Part shown: positions 30,880-43,137 of the stretch, one piece after another
Layout of the letters: each line of letters begins with the position of its first letter
Position numbering within the stretch: position 1 is the stretch's first letter
Source: Thalassia testudinum
Taxonomy: Eukaryota > Streptophyta > Magnoliopsida > Alismatales > Hydrocharitaceae
Direction of reading: 5' to 3'
Length of the DNA: 64,000 bases
Assembly: GCA_037157565.1 (NCBI GenBank)
Contig: JAZHRO010000073.1
Coordinates: forward strand, 12,034,501 to 12,098,500
Notes under the pieces: model-generated
What the model was told of the DNA's origin: nothing
Database searches by the model: none
What the model saw: only the letters and a program-made list of their open reading frames with translations
Translations under genes and position numbers: made by a program

Positions 30880-33574
30880 TATAATGACCCGGTTCCCGAG
30901 TCCCTACGAGACACGAGAACCGGACCGACTCAACTAATCCCAAGACCTAGTCATCCAACGAGGAAGTAACCAAAAGAGCAGTAAAATAAACCACATTCAG
31001 CAAGAATATAACTAACAGTAAGAAAGTACAGCAGTAAGGAAAGAAACTACCACAGTATGTACCACCACAACAGTAGAACAACATTTATCATATAACATGA
31101 ACTGCAGGTAAAGAAAAGTACAGCGGAAACAAGAACTACTCACTATAACGGAAACAAAAGAGGTACAAAAGAGAGTGGTAACTCTACTGAAACCCTACTC
31201 GACCCAGTGTCCTCTGCAACCGCTGACCCTGGCTGCTCAACACCTGGTCCTGAAAAAGGTAACGAGTGTAACACGTCAGCAAAACGCTGAGTAGAGTGGC
31301 AACTAAACTAAAGACAACAGTAGAGTGTACAGTAGCTGTTATGTTCGATTACTTTCTTTATTCACATCTTTCAATTGTCTCACTATTTCATTTATTCCTC
31401 AGATCTTTTTCTTGATCTCGAATGTTCCTCGTGGGAACGATCTTGATTGCAGCCTTTTCCAAAAAGTAGAAGTAGCATGTGGTGCTCTCCTGGCCGAAAG
31501 AGTCCCCCATGGTGATCCTACCCTCAGTCAACCACCCCAAGGTCACTGACAGACGTAACGGTGACTACGGCACGCGCGATAAACGCACAGGTAGCTAACC
31601 CGTACTGGCACGTGGTTAGTCGTTTCCGTTAACGGGTGCGCCCAAAGCACAGCATGGAACCAGCCCAGGGTAGAGCCCTCTCAGTAACAGGGGTCCAACC
31701 CCTCCACAGTAACCAAACTGGGGCCTTGCCCCTCCACAGTCCGCGCACCCTCGCCTGACTACCCTGGTTTGCCCCAGCGGGCCTAACAAGCCGGTGTGGG
31801 AGGCTAGCAGAACCCCGGGGCCCGTGGGGTAGCTAGTACCTCCCTACACTAGTAGCTCTCCTCGGTACTACGTACGCGAGGGCCAGCAAGTCGGTACAGA
31901 GTGGCCAGTCCTAACCCAGGGTCCCTAGGGCGGCTGGCTCCGCTCTGCACTAAACAGTAGGGCACAGTCGCTCTCCTTGGTACTCCGTACTCAAGGGCCA
32001 GCTCACTTCCCCAATACTATTCCATTCACTTTCCAGGAGTTCTACTCCTACTTCCCCGTAGGGTTCCATTCTTTTTACTCAAACGTCCAGGTTTCACTTT
32101 CCAGTTTCGCATTCTTACAATCCATGTTATCAACCACGTTATTTATTCACAACAGGCAGCTGTTAATTCAAATTACAGGCAGCTTTATATCTCTTTCCAT
32201 TTTCCAAGACTGCAGTATTATACATTCCACTAGTTTTCCCATCCTAGGATTCATGCCATATCCTAGGATCTATCAAACAATCTAGTTTTCCAGCCCTAGG
32301 ATTCATGCAACACCTAGGAGCTATCATTCCATCTATTTCTCATTCCTAGGATTCATGCAACGTCCTAGGTTCTATTTATGGTTCCATAATTTAACAGATT
32401 TTATTAATAACTTAAAGCCACTCTACTAGGTACAACGGGAGTAATGGGGGCGTGATCGGGAATCCCGCATGCCTCCGTGACTCCCAAGACTGCAACTGAA
32501 TGAGGTCCTATCACAAGGATCAAACACAAGGAGTGTCTCAAAACAGTGCATAGCTACTGTAGACGGGTAGAAGAATTAATTCTGAAAAGAACGCAACTCA
32601 AATCGTGGAAAACGGAACCCGAATGGGCCCTAAACGGGTCGAAAATGACGACACTGTGCAAAATCAGACGTCTAGAACTTCTTCCAGACGTCTTAAAAAG
32701 TGGATCAGAGAATTACCTGTTCAGCGTGGTTTCCCAGACGTCCAGAAGTCTGCGGGGATGTCTAGCCTAGCTCCCAGACGTCCGATGGTCACCCCGGACG
32801 TCTGGGGGTCGCTCCCGCCGTCTGGTACAACAACCAGACGTCTGATTCGCGTTGGATGGCGAATCATCGAGCCTGCGCACACCAATCTCCCTCCCTCAGT
32901 ACGGTCAGTCGACAGGAAGGAAGAAGAAGAAGACGGAAAACTCACCTTTCAGACGTCTAGATGGTCTTCCAGACGTTGCCCTCGCCGTCTGGATTTCAAC
33001 CAAGACGTCTGATTCTGGAAATTCTTCCAGAATCAGGGTGCAACTCAGCCTTCGCTTGCGACACCACCCGCGTCTCACCTCGCGCGCCTGCTGCTCAGAC
33101 CGCAGCAGTCCCACCCTCCGCGTCACTCTGCGCCCCCCGCGCCCTCCGCCGGCTGGCCCTAGCAGCCCCGGCGAGCTCGCCCTCACGGCAGAGCTCTGCT
33201 CTCGCACGCCGCACCTCCTCCGCGCTCATTGCGGCTGCCGCTGCCGCCCTCGCGCTCGCGCTCACGCTCATTGGCTGAAGGAGAAGAGGGAGGAGACGGT
33301 GGAGATGATGGGAGGGAGCACGTGGCCTTTTAAGGCCGCGCGAGGAGGAGAGAGAGGACGCGGTAGGTGTCTGCAGCTGCAGAGAAAGAGGGAATAAGCG
33401 AATATCTGGTCTGCGCGCTCAGGCGCGTAGACGACCCGCACGTGTCGAAATTAACGGATTTCCAGACGTCTGGAAACGATCCCAGGCGTCTGTATGTGAT
33501 CCCAGACGTCTGATCTGACGTCTTGGCCACATCCCAGACATCTTAAAAGACGTCTGGGGCACGCGTTCGTTACA
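30880..33574 (-). repeat. E3 5' LTR (2,695 bp)
   Basis: Right copy of the E3 LTR. Relative to the left copy it has many single changes, several at CG (for example AGACGTC to AGACATC near 33536), and a three-base GAA addition near 32930. Confidence 0.9.
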
Positions 33575-34197
33575 AGTGAGGGCTGCTGATGGTGGTGCAT
33601 GCTATCACGATGCACCACGGCATACAAGGAATGTAGGTTCTTTTCAGGCCACGGTGCATGCGGATCTCCACAATGCTCGCTGGTTCCACGGTGCACACCT
33701 CCCTCACGGTGGAGAAGATGGAGAGATAGTCCTCGCCAGGGGGAGAAGATGCTCCCTTGGATGATGGTCGATCCTCTTTTGAAAATAACAACTCCTCTAT
33801 TTTCTTCAATCGGAAGTTTCTCCAACCACTCGCGAAGATTACGAGTGGTTGGAGCAGAAGGATAGGTTCTGCATAATGTCCATCAGACGTCTGACGCCAT
33901 ATTTAGACATCTTAAAATATGTAGAAACAAAAACTTGTGATGGCAATTTCCCAGACGTCCATATTGATCCCTAGACGTCTTATAGATGCAGAATTTTATG
34001 TCTGGACTCTTCACCTAGCCTGCATTCATCAGATAAATTATATTATCATATCATATGTTATTAAATGTAAAATTGATGCATAAAATTATATGCAGACTAA
34101 GATGAATTGCCATATAATTCCTAATTAATTAACAAATAAGAGTAACAAATTAGAAAGTACTTAGGCCAAATAATGGACCATGAAAGTGGACTTATCA
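33575..34197 (-). repeat. Element C 3' LTR, second part
   Basis: Continues the LTR after E3, beginning with the target duplicate AGTGA. It matches the right LTR through 40973 and ends GGACTTATCA. It contains its own AGACGTC sites (33884, 33953, 33973). Confidence 0.88.
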
Positions 34198-34236
34198 AAT
34201 GCCCCCTTGCTTAAGTTTTGCTAGTCCCTAGTAAAA
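34198..34236 (-). promoter_or_regulatory. Polypurine tract and pre-PPT hairpin (element C)
   Basis: Minus strand AGCAAGGGGGCATT abuts the 3' LTR. Before it, TTTTACTAG and CTAGCAAAA (34216-34236) form the conserved 9-bp stem around GGA with one mismatch. Confidence 0.75.
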
Positions 34237-35706
34237 AGTGAAAAATAATGGAAGTAACCAGAAGTTTTCTTCTTCCCTTACTCCAAAAATTTAGAGATCC
34301 AGATAATTGTGAAGTGATAATAGCCTAGGTAATGGATCCAAGTGAAAATAACCAACTTACATTTGCAGTTCGTATTTATCCCTTGGTAAATATTTCTATC
34401 GGGATAGGCAACTACTTTCCTCGGGGATAAAGTAGAAAATAATCTGTAAATTGGCCCCGGCTTTTTAGCTTAGGTAGGAGATGCTGAGTTAAATGGATTT
34501 ATATTTGGTGGCACACACTCATCTAGTGATACATGTAGTCTAGCACTATAGACTCTAGGTCTCCAGACTATCAAATGAGTCAACCAAGAAAGAGGCTAAA
34601 CAACTGTGCTCTCTTGATGTTCTATGGCGCTCACTCTTTTCCTTCTTTTCTTTCTGAGATCACAAATCTCACCAGATTTTGTAAATGTACTCATTAATTA
34701 GTGGCCTCACATGGCTTTCACACTTCAATTAAAGTCCTAATAACCCTACAACTAAGTTAGAGGACCTCAATCAGTATTCAGGTGATCAGAAATACTAAAA
34801 AGTTGGTATGGGTCATATCTAGTGAATCGCAATGGGTGTTTTTATTGTTGCCTTAAAAACATCGAAAAAAAGGATATGAAGATAAAACTATAAACTTGAA
34901 CTATTTTCTTTTTCTTTTTCTCCTTTTTATTTTTTTTTATATATAAATATTTCTCTCTTTCTTTCTTTCTTTTTTTTCTCTTTTTTTTTTTTTTGCTAAA
35001 TCAAAATAACATAACATAGACTTTTATTTATGAGGCATTATTAGGAATGATGATGGTCAAGAGGATATTGTGTGGCTTATTTGGTGGAAGTGCCTACTCT
35101 CGACACTAGGAAGGAATGGATAGGACAAGTGTATTTCTGACCTTTGACACTATTACCCTCCTTCAGCCAACGATTCTATGAAGGACAGTCGTAACCATCC
35201 ACCAAAGTCATAGTTTTATTAAGGCTCAATCTCTGTATATCTGCCTTATTTGGTGACTCTCAAGAATTCACACAATATTTGCACACAGGAACAAAGATCG
35301 AAAACTATGCCTAATTCTGAGGTATCATTACCTAATTGTCTAGAAATTAAGAGTCCTTGCACTAGACTTAGCGCACCAGTAATCTCTCTACTTTCTTCAC
35401 ACAAATATGAGGTGGATCTAATAGAAGATAGTATGCCTAACTCCCTTTTAACTGTCCAAGGGTTCAGTAGACTAAAAATGCTTATTGGTTCTCTTAAAAG
35501 ATCTATTACCCAGTCTACATGCAAGTGAAGTAAATGTACTAGATTCTAAACTTAAGAAACAATTTAAGAAGAAAAATCTTTAATGACACCTCCATGACAA
35601 AGATTTGCTAGGGACTAACCAATTCAGCATAAGAAAAGAATTTTTTTTTTTAATATGCTAATGCACCAAACCTAAATGCATGAATTCTTCCTAAAATGCA
35701 AAATGC
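34237..35706 (-). other. 3' untranslated region of element C
   Basis: AT-rich, no ORF of note. A T/CT-rich run lies at 34905-34995. A frame open on both strands at about 35246-35528 has no recognisable content. Confidence 0.5.
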
Positions 35707-35742
35707 ACCCCCCCATCCCTAAATTCTACAATGTCTTCATTG
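35707..35742 (-). other. Internal PPT-like tract with hairpin (element C)
   Basis: Minus strand CAATGAAGACATTG (35729-35742, a 5-bp stem) is followed by TAGAATTTAGGGATGGGGGG. It lies 1.5 kb before the 3' LTR. Confidence 0.65.
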
Positions 35743-35803
35743 TAAAATTAAAACAGGGGGAGAAAGGAAGGAAATCACCTGATGATGGTGGTATTCTGAA
35801 CAT

Positions 35804-35828
35804 TGGGTTGCCTCCCAACAAGCGCTGT
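35804..35828 (-). other. Post-ORF GGGAGGCA motif (element C)
   Basis: Minus strand AGCGCTTGTTGGGAGGCAAC then CC, almost the same as the E1 post-pol motif. It places the ORF of C in the slot that pol occupies in E1 and E4. Confidence 0.65.
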
Positions 35829-36195
35829 ATTTTCTATCAGCAGCCAGACTTATAGGGAACCTGTAAGTCTGGTTCCAGCCAGAAAGAGCTAGGCCCTAAA
35901 AATATGTGTAATAGCGCAGGCCTAGAAAACAATTAGCCATGGATGTTGGAGAGCTGATGATGCAATGTTATCCCAAATGCTCGCCAGAAGACATAAAAGT
36001 AAAGAACCTCGTTGGCTACCTAGGGAGGTCTAGGAATAATAAAAGGAACATGAAAAGAGACCTTCCGAAACAGAATAAGTGGAGGATAACAAGGGTCCTC
36101 CAAAGCAGGAAGGGTTTTAAAAGATATAAACATTATTATTTCAAACCCTTGAATGGCGAGACTAAAAGTACAAGCATCAATCCACACTTGCCATT

Positions 36196-37824
36196 CTACC
36201 CGAGGATGTACTGGCCTGATATTCTCCTCAGAAAAATGTATATGAGTAGAGACCTGAGCCAAGGATCGGTTAAGGAGTGTAACGTTTGTTTGTGGTGTTG
36301 GGAGGTAATGATTAAGTCCAATGAAGGCTTAGTCGGTGTCGAGTCCAATTCCAAGAACGATTCAGCTTGTGTATTCTCCCTAACAATTATTGTAGAAAAA
36401 TTCACATCACCCTGCCTATTATTAATGATTGGAGTCATATTTTCACCTTCCAATATATGTGAATCAATGGTGGACTCCAAATTAAATTCCTTTCATAGCA
36501 GGGTCAAAGCAACAGAATCATTATCATTAATTTCATCCCTATATTCTTTTGGTTCACTTGAGTTTTTGTCGAGGTGTATATGTGATTCATCAGTAAAGAG
36601 AGGAGTTGGATCAATATCCTCAATTATTTTTGAAGGAGGATCCATCATAATGTTTTGGAGTAAGCCTATATCACTTAATTCTTTGTTCTTCTTGGGGCAT
36701 AAATCCACAATTGATGTGTTTTGTCCTCGAGAGTCTCCCCTAAGCTTCTCACTATTGTGTTTGTCCTCCTCCAATATCAACTCCTGGTTTTGTGGAGGAT
36801 GACTCTCAAAAGAAGGGAGGAATCTGGATTACACTAGATTATTTATATCCTCCAGGGGTAAGTCCTCGAATAATAAATAATCCCCTTGTGATTCACTCCA
36901 GATTTTCAGTCTGGGTTCCTCCATTGGGTCATCCTCGTCCTCTAAAATAGACTCTTTATATCCCTGAGACCAAAATTGATCTAATTCATCCTCCATTCCC
37001 TTAGAGTCACCTTCATTGGATGCATTTAAATCCTCAAAATGCTGAATGGTAGGTGTTGATTCTCTAAGTGAAGGGTCAGGATTAGGCTCACTATGGGTAG
37101 AATAGGGTTCCACCAGATAATTAATAGGGGAAGTGATATGAACAATATGACCTTGACCTGGGTTATTAGGGATAAAGAAAATACTGTCATTGGGGTCAAG
37201 GTCCTCAAGAGGTACCATCTTCCCTTTCTTTTGACTCCAGTATAGCTCGGGTGGATAATTACTAGTATCGTTCTCCTTTAGTGGCCGTGTCTCATTGGGA
37301 GAGTCTAAGTGATAACCACGTGAAACGGGATCCCTATTGTCATTGGTTTCCTCAGAATTATTTTCATGATCACGGTCGTATGGGTAGGGATCAGAATTAC
37401 TAGGAAGAGCGTAGCTAAGCTGTCTAATTTCTTTGTTCAATTGTTGACTATTCCTCAACATCTTTCACATAGAGTCCATCATTTCTTTTTGTTGTTTTTG
37501 CATTTCTATCATAAAAGAGGAGAGGCTACTACTATTAGATTGGGGAGGATAGTTAATCTCAGGCTCTGGCTGCCTAGGGGTATCAGTCCAACCTCGATAC
37601 GGAAAATCATGACGGGTGGGAGGGTTGGGTGTTTGTATAGTAGTGGGGATTCCAGGGGTGGAAAATCTCGCTCCTAGGCTCTACTCAAAAGCGGGAGTTA
37701 TCGAGCCAATACTCCCAGGATAGGAATATGAATAATCCCATGAATTGTTAATGTACCCATCAAAGGATGAATATGCTCGGGGCATGGGATCCTGGTTAAA
37801 ATGATAGGAATAAGGATAGTCCAT
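36196..37824 (-). pseudogene. Decayed ORF of unknown function in non-autonomous element C
   Basis: 543 codons in one frame from ATG at 37824 (MDYPYSYHFNQDP), interrupted by four stops (TAG near 37683, TGA near 37465, TAA at 36829, TGA at 36493) and without a frameshift. The N-terminus is rich in Tyr, Ser and Pro. A Gln/Met/Lys-rich likely coiled coil (IEMQKQQKEMMDSM) spans about codons 108-135. PELYWSQKKGKMVPLEDLDP at about codons 190-210 matches 13 of 20 residues in element A's ORF. Acidic Asp/Glu-rich sequence follows (WSQGYKESILEDEDDPMEE). No retroviral enzyme or zinc-finger motif is visible. It is the same family as the A ORF by start, length, motif and position. Function unknown. Confidence 0.6.
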
Positions 37825-39182
37825 TTCTTTCAATTAAATGGTTTAACTCTCTTAAGACTTAGATAGATTAAAAATAGAAACTTCTTGTAGAGCTCTATCA
37901 CGCACACACCAAGCAAACACAAGGCAATAGGTCTTTTGTTGATTTAAAGTTCTTTAAGTCCTCTTTCAACTCTTCAGCTTGGCCAAATATAGTCAAGGCA
38001 GTGTTTCTCCATTCCCACGTAAGTGGTATAAGAGAAATAAGGCACTTGAAATTTCTAGTCAATGACTATTAAGAAGGTTGAAGTTACTTTTAGTCCTTTT
38101 TGGGTGATCAATCAAGTTGTCAAGCAATTATGCACCCTAAATTAACCTTCGAGTGCCCTAAAGGCGTACACTTTGTTACGATGATATTCTCTAATGCTCA
38201 AGTAAAAAGGCACTCCAAAGATGGAACCAAGGGATGCAAATAGGGCGAACCCTTCCTTTGACCCATTACGTTAGTAGTGCCTCTTAACTACCCTTGAATT
38301 CCTTTAAGGGGTGTCCCCCACCTTAAGTATCAAGTCACTCGGGCAAAAGTTAATACTATCGCCACAAAGTGAGATAGGAGGGTTTGCACCGATAAAGAGA
38401 TCGATGCCTATAGCCTTAAGGGTCTAAGTCCTAGTGTAGTGCCTATAGTGCGTGCTCAGTGCAGGAAGTGTGCATCACACAGTGAAAAGTGATTTTTCCT
38501 TTTGAAAATCGCAGTCACAAAAAGTAATGTGACCACTTGATTAATATTTTCAAATCAGCTTAAATAGTCTTTTTTAATTATGTCCAAATGCAATGCGTGT
38601 GCAAATAATTGATGCACAAGAAAAGACGTACCTTACTCTAGCTCTCTTCAATGCAGGATGTTTGCAATGCAAAAAGAAAAGCTAGATGCTACTCATTCAA
38701 TCCTAAATGGTCGCCTTATAGATATGCAGCTTCTAATAGGTAGTTCGAATATATATATATATATATATATATAAAATAAGCAAACAAACCTAATCTAACT
38801 AACTAACCAACATGTAGTTCAAACAATTCGAATAATCCTATAATCTAAATAAAATGGGAACACGCTCCCAAAAATACCCAACACGGGTCCACAAGACAAA
38901 AATTAAATGTCTAAGGTTTATGTAGCCTCATCTAAGTATAAATAGATCTCCAGTTGCCAATCCTCCTTTCACACGCGTGGGATCAAGGCCCACGTGCTCC
39001 AATTGCTGCCCTCTAGGTGGCGTCAATTTCCACCAAAAATATTATCTCCGCCGTGCGTGACCGCTGCGTTCATTGTTCGATTCGTGCACACAAAGACAAC
39101 CAATGTCAATAAATCAAAAAAGATTTCAAAATAGCATAAAAATAATATAAATTTCTCAAAAAATTTAATAAGCTTATTTCCT
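37825..39182 (-). other. 5' leader of element C
   Basis: 1.36 kb between PBS and the ORF start, without long ORFs. It includes a short (AT)n at 38747-38773. Confidence 0.5.
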
Positions 39183-39199
39183 CCCCTACAACGGCGCTA
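39183..39199 (-). promoter_or_regulatory. Degenerate tRNA-Asp primer-binding site (element C)
   Basis: Plus strand CCCCTACAACGGCGCTA differs from the tRNA-Asp 3' end at three positions. It is 2 bases from the LTR, where a PBS must be. Confidence 0.75.
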
Positions 39200-39201
39200 T
39201 T

Positions 39202-40973
39202 TGAAAGTGCAATCTTTGTTTTCGATAAAATTTGTTACATAGAATGTTGCGTCGTTGTAGTATGTCGCATGGTAGAAAATTATTTTTCAAAAATATTTAA
39301 TAATTCAAAACTAACCATGACGAGTTAGGTCGTCTCCATAGGGAGGAATCAACCTATTTAAACTAGTGAATCATGTCTTGTTTATTCAGGAAACTCAATG
39401 CGTACGCATACTAACTGGTGCACGTGTTTTCAACATAAATTCTTGATTTAAATAATTAATCAATAATGTAAGGGTGCACATGCAAAATCACCACCAATGA
39501 AATACCTGAATTGTAATCTTAGTACTGACAAGCACCATCAAATTTAATTAAATCAGAATTCATTCCTTATAACAAATATCCATACTTGCTTATTCATGAG
39601 ATGAATTTAACTATATGCAATTCAATTAGAATCGAGGGACATGCATGCAAATCTACCGTAATATAATAATAAGATAAATAAGTGAATAGTGTTTTCCACA
39701 ATGGTAGGTAACGTAAATATTAATATGCCCGTTACTGTAGCAAAAAAGGGGAAATGAATCCCCTACTTGCACACGATGGAGAGGGCACGGTTGGATGCAA
39801 GGGTCGAAGGGGGCAGTGCACTGTGACGAGGGTTTCACATTGACGTTGGTCTCGCGGCAGGAGGCGGTCGCCGGTGACCGGCCGGAGGAGGATGACGTCG
39901 GCGGCGTAGAAGTAGAGTTGGCTGCATGGAGGGCCGTGCGTGGCTGTTCGTGGCCTTGTGGTTGGCAAGATGCTTGGTGTTGTTCAGCATCAAGTTTGAT
40001 GGTTGGCGAAGGCTCAGAGAAGTGGCTACGTGGAGGGGGGACAACGGCTTTGGGTTCCTTTGTGTGGAGCTTTAGGAGGTTGAAGAAGAAGAGGAGAAAG
40101 AAGAAGAGGAGAAAGAAGAAAAGGCGGGTGGGGGGTTGTGGGATGTGGAAGGTGGAGTTGGCTTGGGTGTGCATAGTTGGCGTGGAGTGCAGGTGCAGTG
40201 TTGGCAGTGGTGATGAGGGTCGTGCAAGGTGGCTACGGTGAAGGGGTGAAGCGTGGGTTGCCTGGAGGTTGAAGATAAGGGAAACGAAGAAGAAGCTTAG
40301 GAGTGAGAGAGGGTGTGGAATGTGGTTTGGCTATGGTTTTTTTGCGATCGGGTGAGGGTGACTGACGGTGGTGCATGCTGTCACCATGCACCATGGTAGA
40401 CGAGGGAAGTAGGTTCTCTTCAGGTCACGGTGCACGTGGATCTCCACAGTGCTCGCTAGTTCCACGGTGTGCGCTTCCTTCACGGTGGAGAAGATGGAGA
40501 GATAGTCCCCGCTAGGGGGAGAAGATGCTCCCTTGGATGATGGCCGATCCTCCTTTAAAAATAACAACTCCTCTATTTTCTTCGACACAAAGTTTCTCCA
40601 GCCACTCGTGAAGATTGCAAGTGGTTGGAACGTAAGGATAGGCTCCGCATGATGTCCATCAGACGTCTGACACCATATTTAGATGTCTTAAAATATGTAT
40701 AGATAGGAACTTGTGATGGGAATTTCCCAGACATCCATACTGATCTCTAGATGTCTTATAGACATAGAATTGCACATCTGGACTCTTCACCTAGCCTGCA
40801 TTCATCAGATAAATTATACTATCATATCGTATATTATTAAATGTAAAATTGATGCATAAAATTATATGCAAACTAAGATGAATTGCCATATAATTCCTAA
40901 TTAATTAACAAATAAGAATAACTAATTAGAAAGTACTTAGGCCAAATAATGGACCACGAAAGTGGACTTATCA
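39202..40973 (-). repeat. Element C 5' LTR (1,772 bp)
   Basis: Uninterrupted copy of the LTR whose partner is split at 23168/33575. U5 motif at 39321-39346; AGACGTCT at about 40663 with decayed neighbours. Confidence 0.88.
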
Positions 40974-42596
40974 AGCAGCTCTGCGAAAGATTTTAGATGG
41001 AGGATTAGAGTGGATATTGAAGGGTATAATGATTCATTCATGCTTTGTACTATTAGAATATCATGTCAAGCATTCATGTACAACTTTTTGACTTTAAATC
41101 TGACTAAAATGGCTTGTAATTCCATGTGAACATCCACTGTTAGCAATTTCAAGAATTATTCTAACTGTCCAATATGTAAAGTTAATAAAATTGGATTGGA
41201 CACATGTTTAATGTTTCAAACTTCTTTCATGTGATGTGTTGAGTGTGTTTGTGTTCTCATCCTTCTATTCTAGCACTTAGAACTGTTATTAGTCTTGGGT
41301 TCTTTAATTCAACATCCATTCAAGCCTTATTTGTATGAGATTTGTAAATACATAAAAAATACAAAAAATGTAAAAAAAATATAATAAAGGTGTCTTGAGT
41401 AGTATTAGATATTTTTCTAAGTGCATGCAACGTATAAGAGTATTCAGAACCCTCTAACTAGTAGAACATACCAGTAGACGGTTCAGTCTACTCTAATACT
41501 GAATATAAGAACTCAATATGAAAAACACAAAAAGAAAACTCTTCTCTCTCATCTCATCTTCTCTCTCTCTTCTCTTACTTCTATAAAACATAAAATTACC
41601 ATAAAAACTTGGAAAAGTCCAAAAATACACAAAAATACCATGTATATAGTATTTATACTTGTAAATATCAATTAAATACTAAGTTAAATGTAAATAATAA
41701 ATATATAGTTATAATGTAGATAATTAATTTATATATATATTATATTTAAATAAATATTTATGTTGAATTATAATATATATATCTTAATTATATAATTATC
41801 TATTTATTTATAGTAGATTATATGTACATATATCTATATAATTATAAATAAATAAGTATACATGTATAATCATATTTATAACTGCATATACTTATTAAAG
41901 TAATTATTACATACTATACTATACCTCTATATTCATTTATTTAAGTATTTTTTGTATATATTTAAGTTATTAAGTTAAAATAAAATAAATTAATAAATTA
42001 AGTTATTGTTGAAGTAAGTTATGTTGTATACTTGTATATAGCAGTTTTGGGTATTTTCCACCTATTTATTATGTATTTATGATGCATAGTAGTATGTATA
42101 CTATATATTAGTATTTATATATCCGAAACGTATAAATAAATGTATATAAATTAAAATAAATGACCAAAAATAAATAAAAAATGTGTAAGGAATACCTTAT
42201 AATGTATATTAATTAAATTATAGCTCAATTGAGTTATTACATTATTAATTTGTACATTAATTAGGTAACTAATAATTAATTAAACGTGTATAATTCACTA
42301 ACTGTAATCAATTTTTTAATATAATTAAATAATTAATTACTATAAATTAAGTACATAATTATGTAACTTTAATTGGACATGCAATTCGATGCTCGTATTT
42401 GGTTCTCCCAGATGATTTTGTGGATGATTTGCACAGCCAATACCCTTCCTACATAGTCCCACATTGGTGGGATTCAACTTCGGCCAGTGGCATATATTGT
42501 TTTGTGCACCCTATTTGGGTAAACTGAAATGAGAAATAGAAACCCATATAGGTACCTATTGGGCATATTGTGCACGTGCATGCACGCCTGCAGGTG
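40974..42596. other. AT-rich DNA without recognised features
   Basis: Very AT-rich, especially 41640-42360. No ORF, LTR end, PBS or repeat unit could be supported. It is continuous with 22019 if element C is removed. Confidence 0.4.
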
Positions 42597-43137
42597 TGAT
42601 GACTCAAGTTCTACTAATCGACGAGACCTGAGTCGCCATGTGCTAACACTAGCACAAACACTCACAAGATCGTAGTCACCCAACACATAATCATAAAATA
42701 TAAACATAGTCAACAAACAATTCATATTGCAAAATTTAAAGGAACATAAATTGAATACTAATTGGAAGATTTACTGTAGTATATAAGTCCAAGGAGATGT
42801 ACAACGGAAATCTCCTAACGAACTGCCAAGTACACCTGAGTACGGAACAAAAACACGTTAGTAAAAACTAAATAGAGTAGAAACAACAATAGTAGAGTGC
42901 AACAGTAACCAAGCACAAGAAATAATGAACACTATTGATCCATTTATTAGGCATCTCTTTATCCGGTTTTGTTTTGTATATTGGAAGCCCAATTTATTAC
43001 AGTTCACAATTTGTCAATCAACGTCTCAGGGCACGAGACAATTTCATGTGACTTCCTGTGGCACAAGATCAGTATAAGCCACCCTCCTGCCCAAGAAGAT
43101 CACTTATACCCAACGAGTCGCTGCTCTCCATCACCTT
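42597..43137 (-). repeat. Tekay-like LTR fragment, left arm of an inverted pair
   Basis: It begins TGATGACTCAAG and is the reverse complement, with divergence, of 58602-59130. The order of blocks (ACACGTTAGTAAAA, TAGAGTGCAACAGTA, and so on) resembles the E3 LTR, so it is a related chromovirus LTR in minus orientation. Confidence 0.75.

Larger units (their letters stand above)
23169..33574 (-). mobile_element. Element E3: Tekay/Del-type chromovirus nested in the LTR of element C
   Basis: LTRs 23169-25853 and 30880-33574 start TGTAACGA and end TCGTTACA, an 8-bp terminal inverted repeat (the right copy begins TATAATGA). Flanking GGTGA (23164-23168) and AGTGA (33575-33579) are a 5-bp target duplication with one change. 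The PBS matches initiator tRNA-Met. Pol ends in a chromodomain, as in Tekay/Del. Coding is broken by four amber codons and one frameshift, and the LTRs have clearly diverged. Confidence 0.92.
22020..40973 (-). mobile_element. Element C: non-autonomous tRNA-Asp-primed LTR retrotransposon, split by a nested Tekay element
   Basis: Minus-strand order: right (5') LTR 39202-40973, PBS 39183-39199, leader, decayed ORF 36196-37824, post-ORF motifs, hairpin and PPT (34198-34236), left (3') LTR 22023-34197 interrupted by E3. Without E3 the element is about 8.5 kb. AGCAG at 22015-22019 and 40974-40978 may be the target duplication; the left terminus is uncertain by about 3 bases. The first ~88 bases of the two LTRs differ at about 11 positions, mostly transitions, so it is much older than E1 or E4. 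It has no gag-pol. Confidence 0.82.

Noticed and set aside
35939..36802. 287-codon plus-strand open frame
   Set aside because: It is antisense to the decayed ORF of element C, whose sense frame aligns with element A. The antisense frame has no recognisable content.
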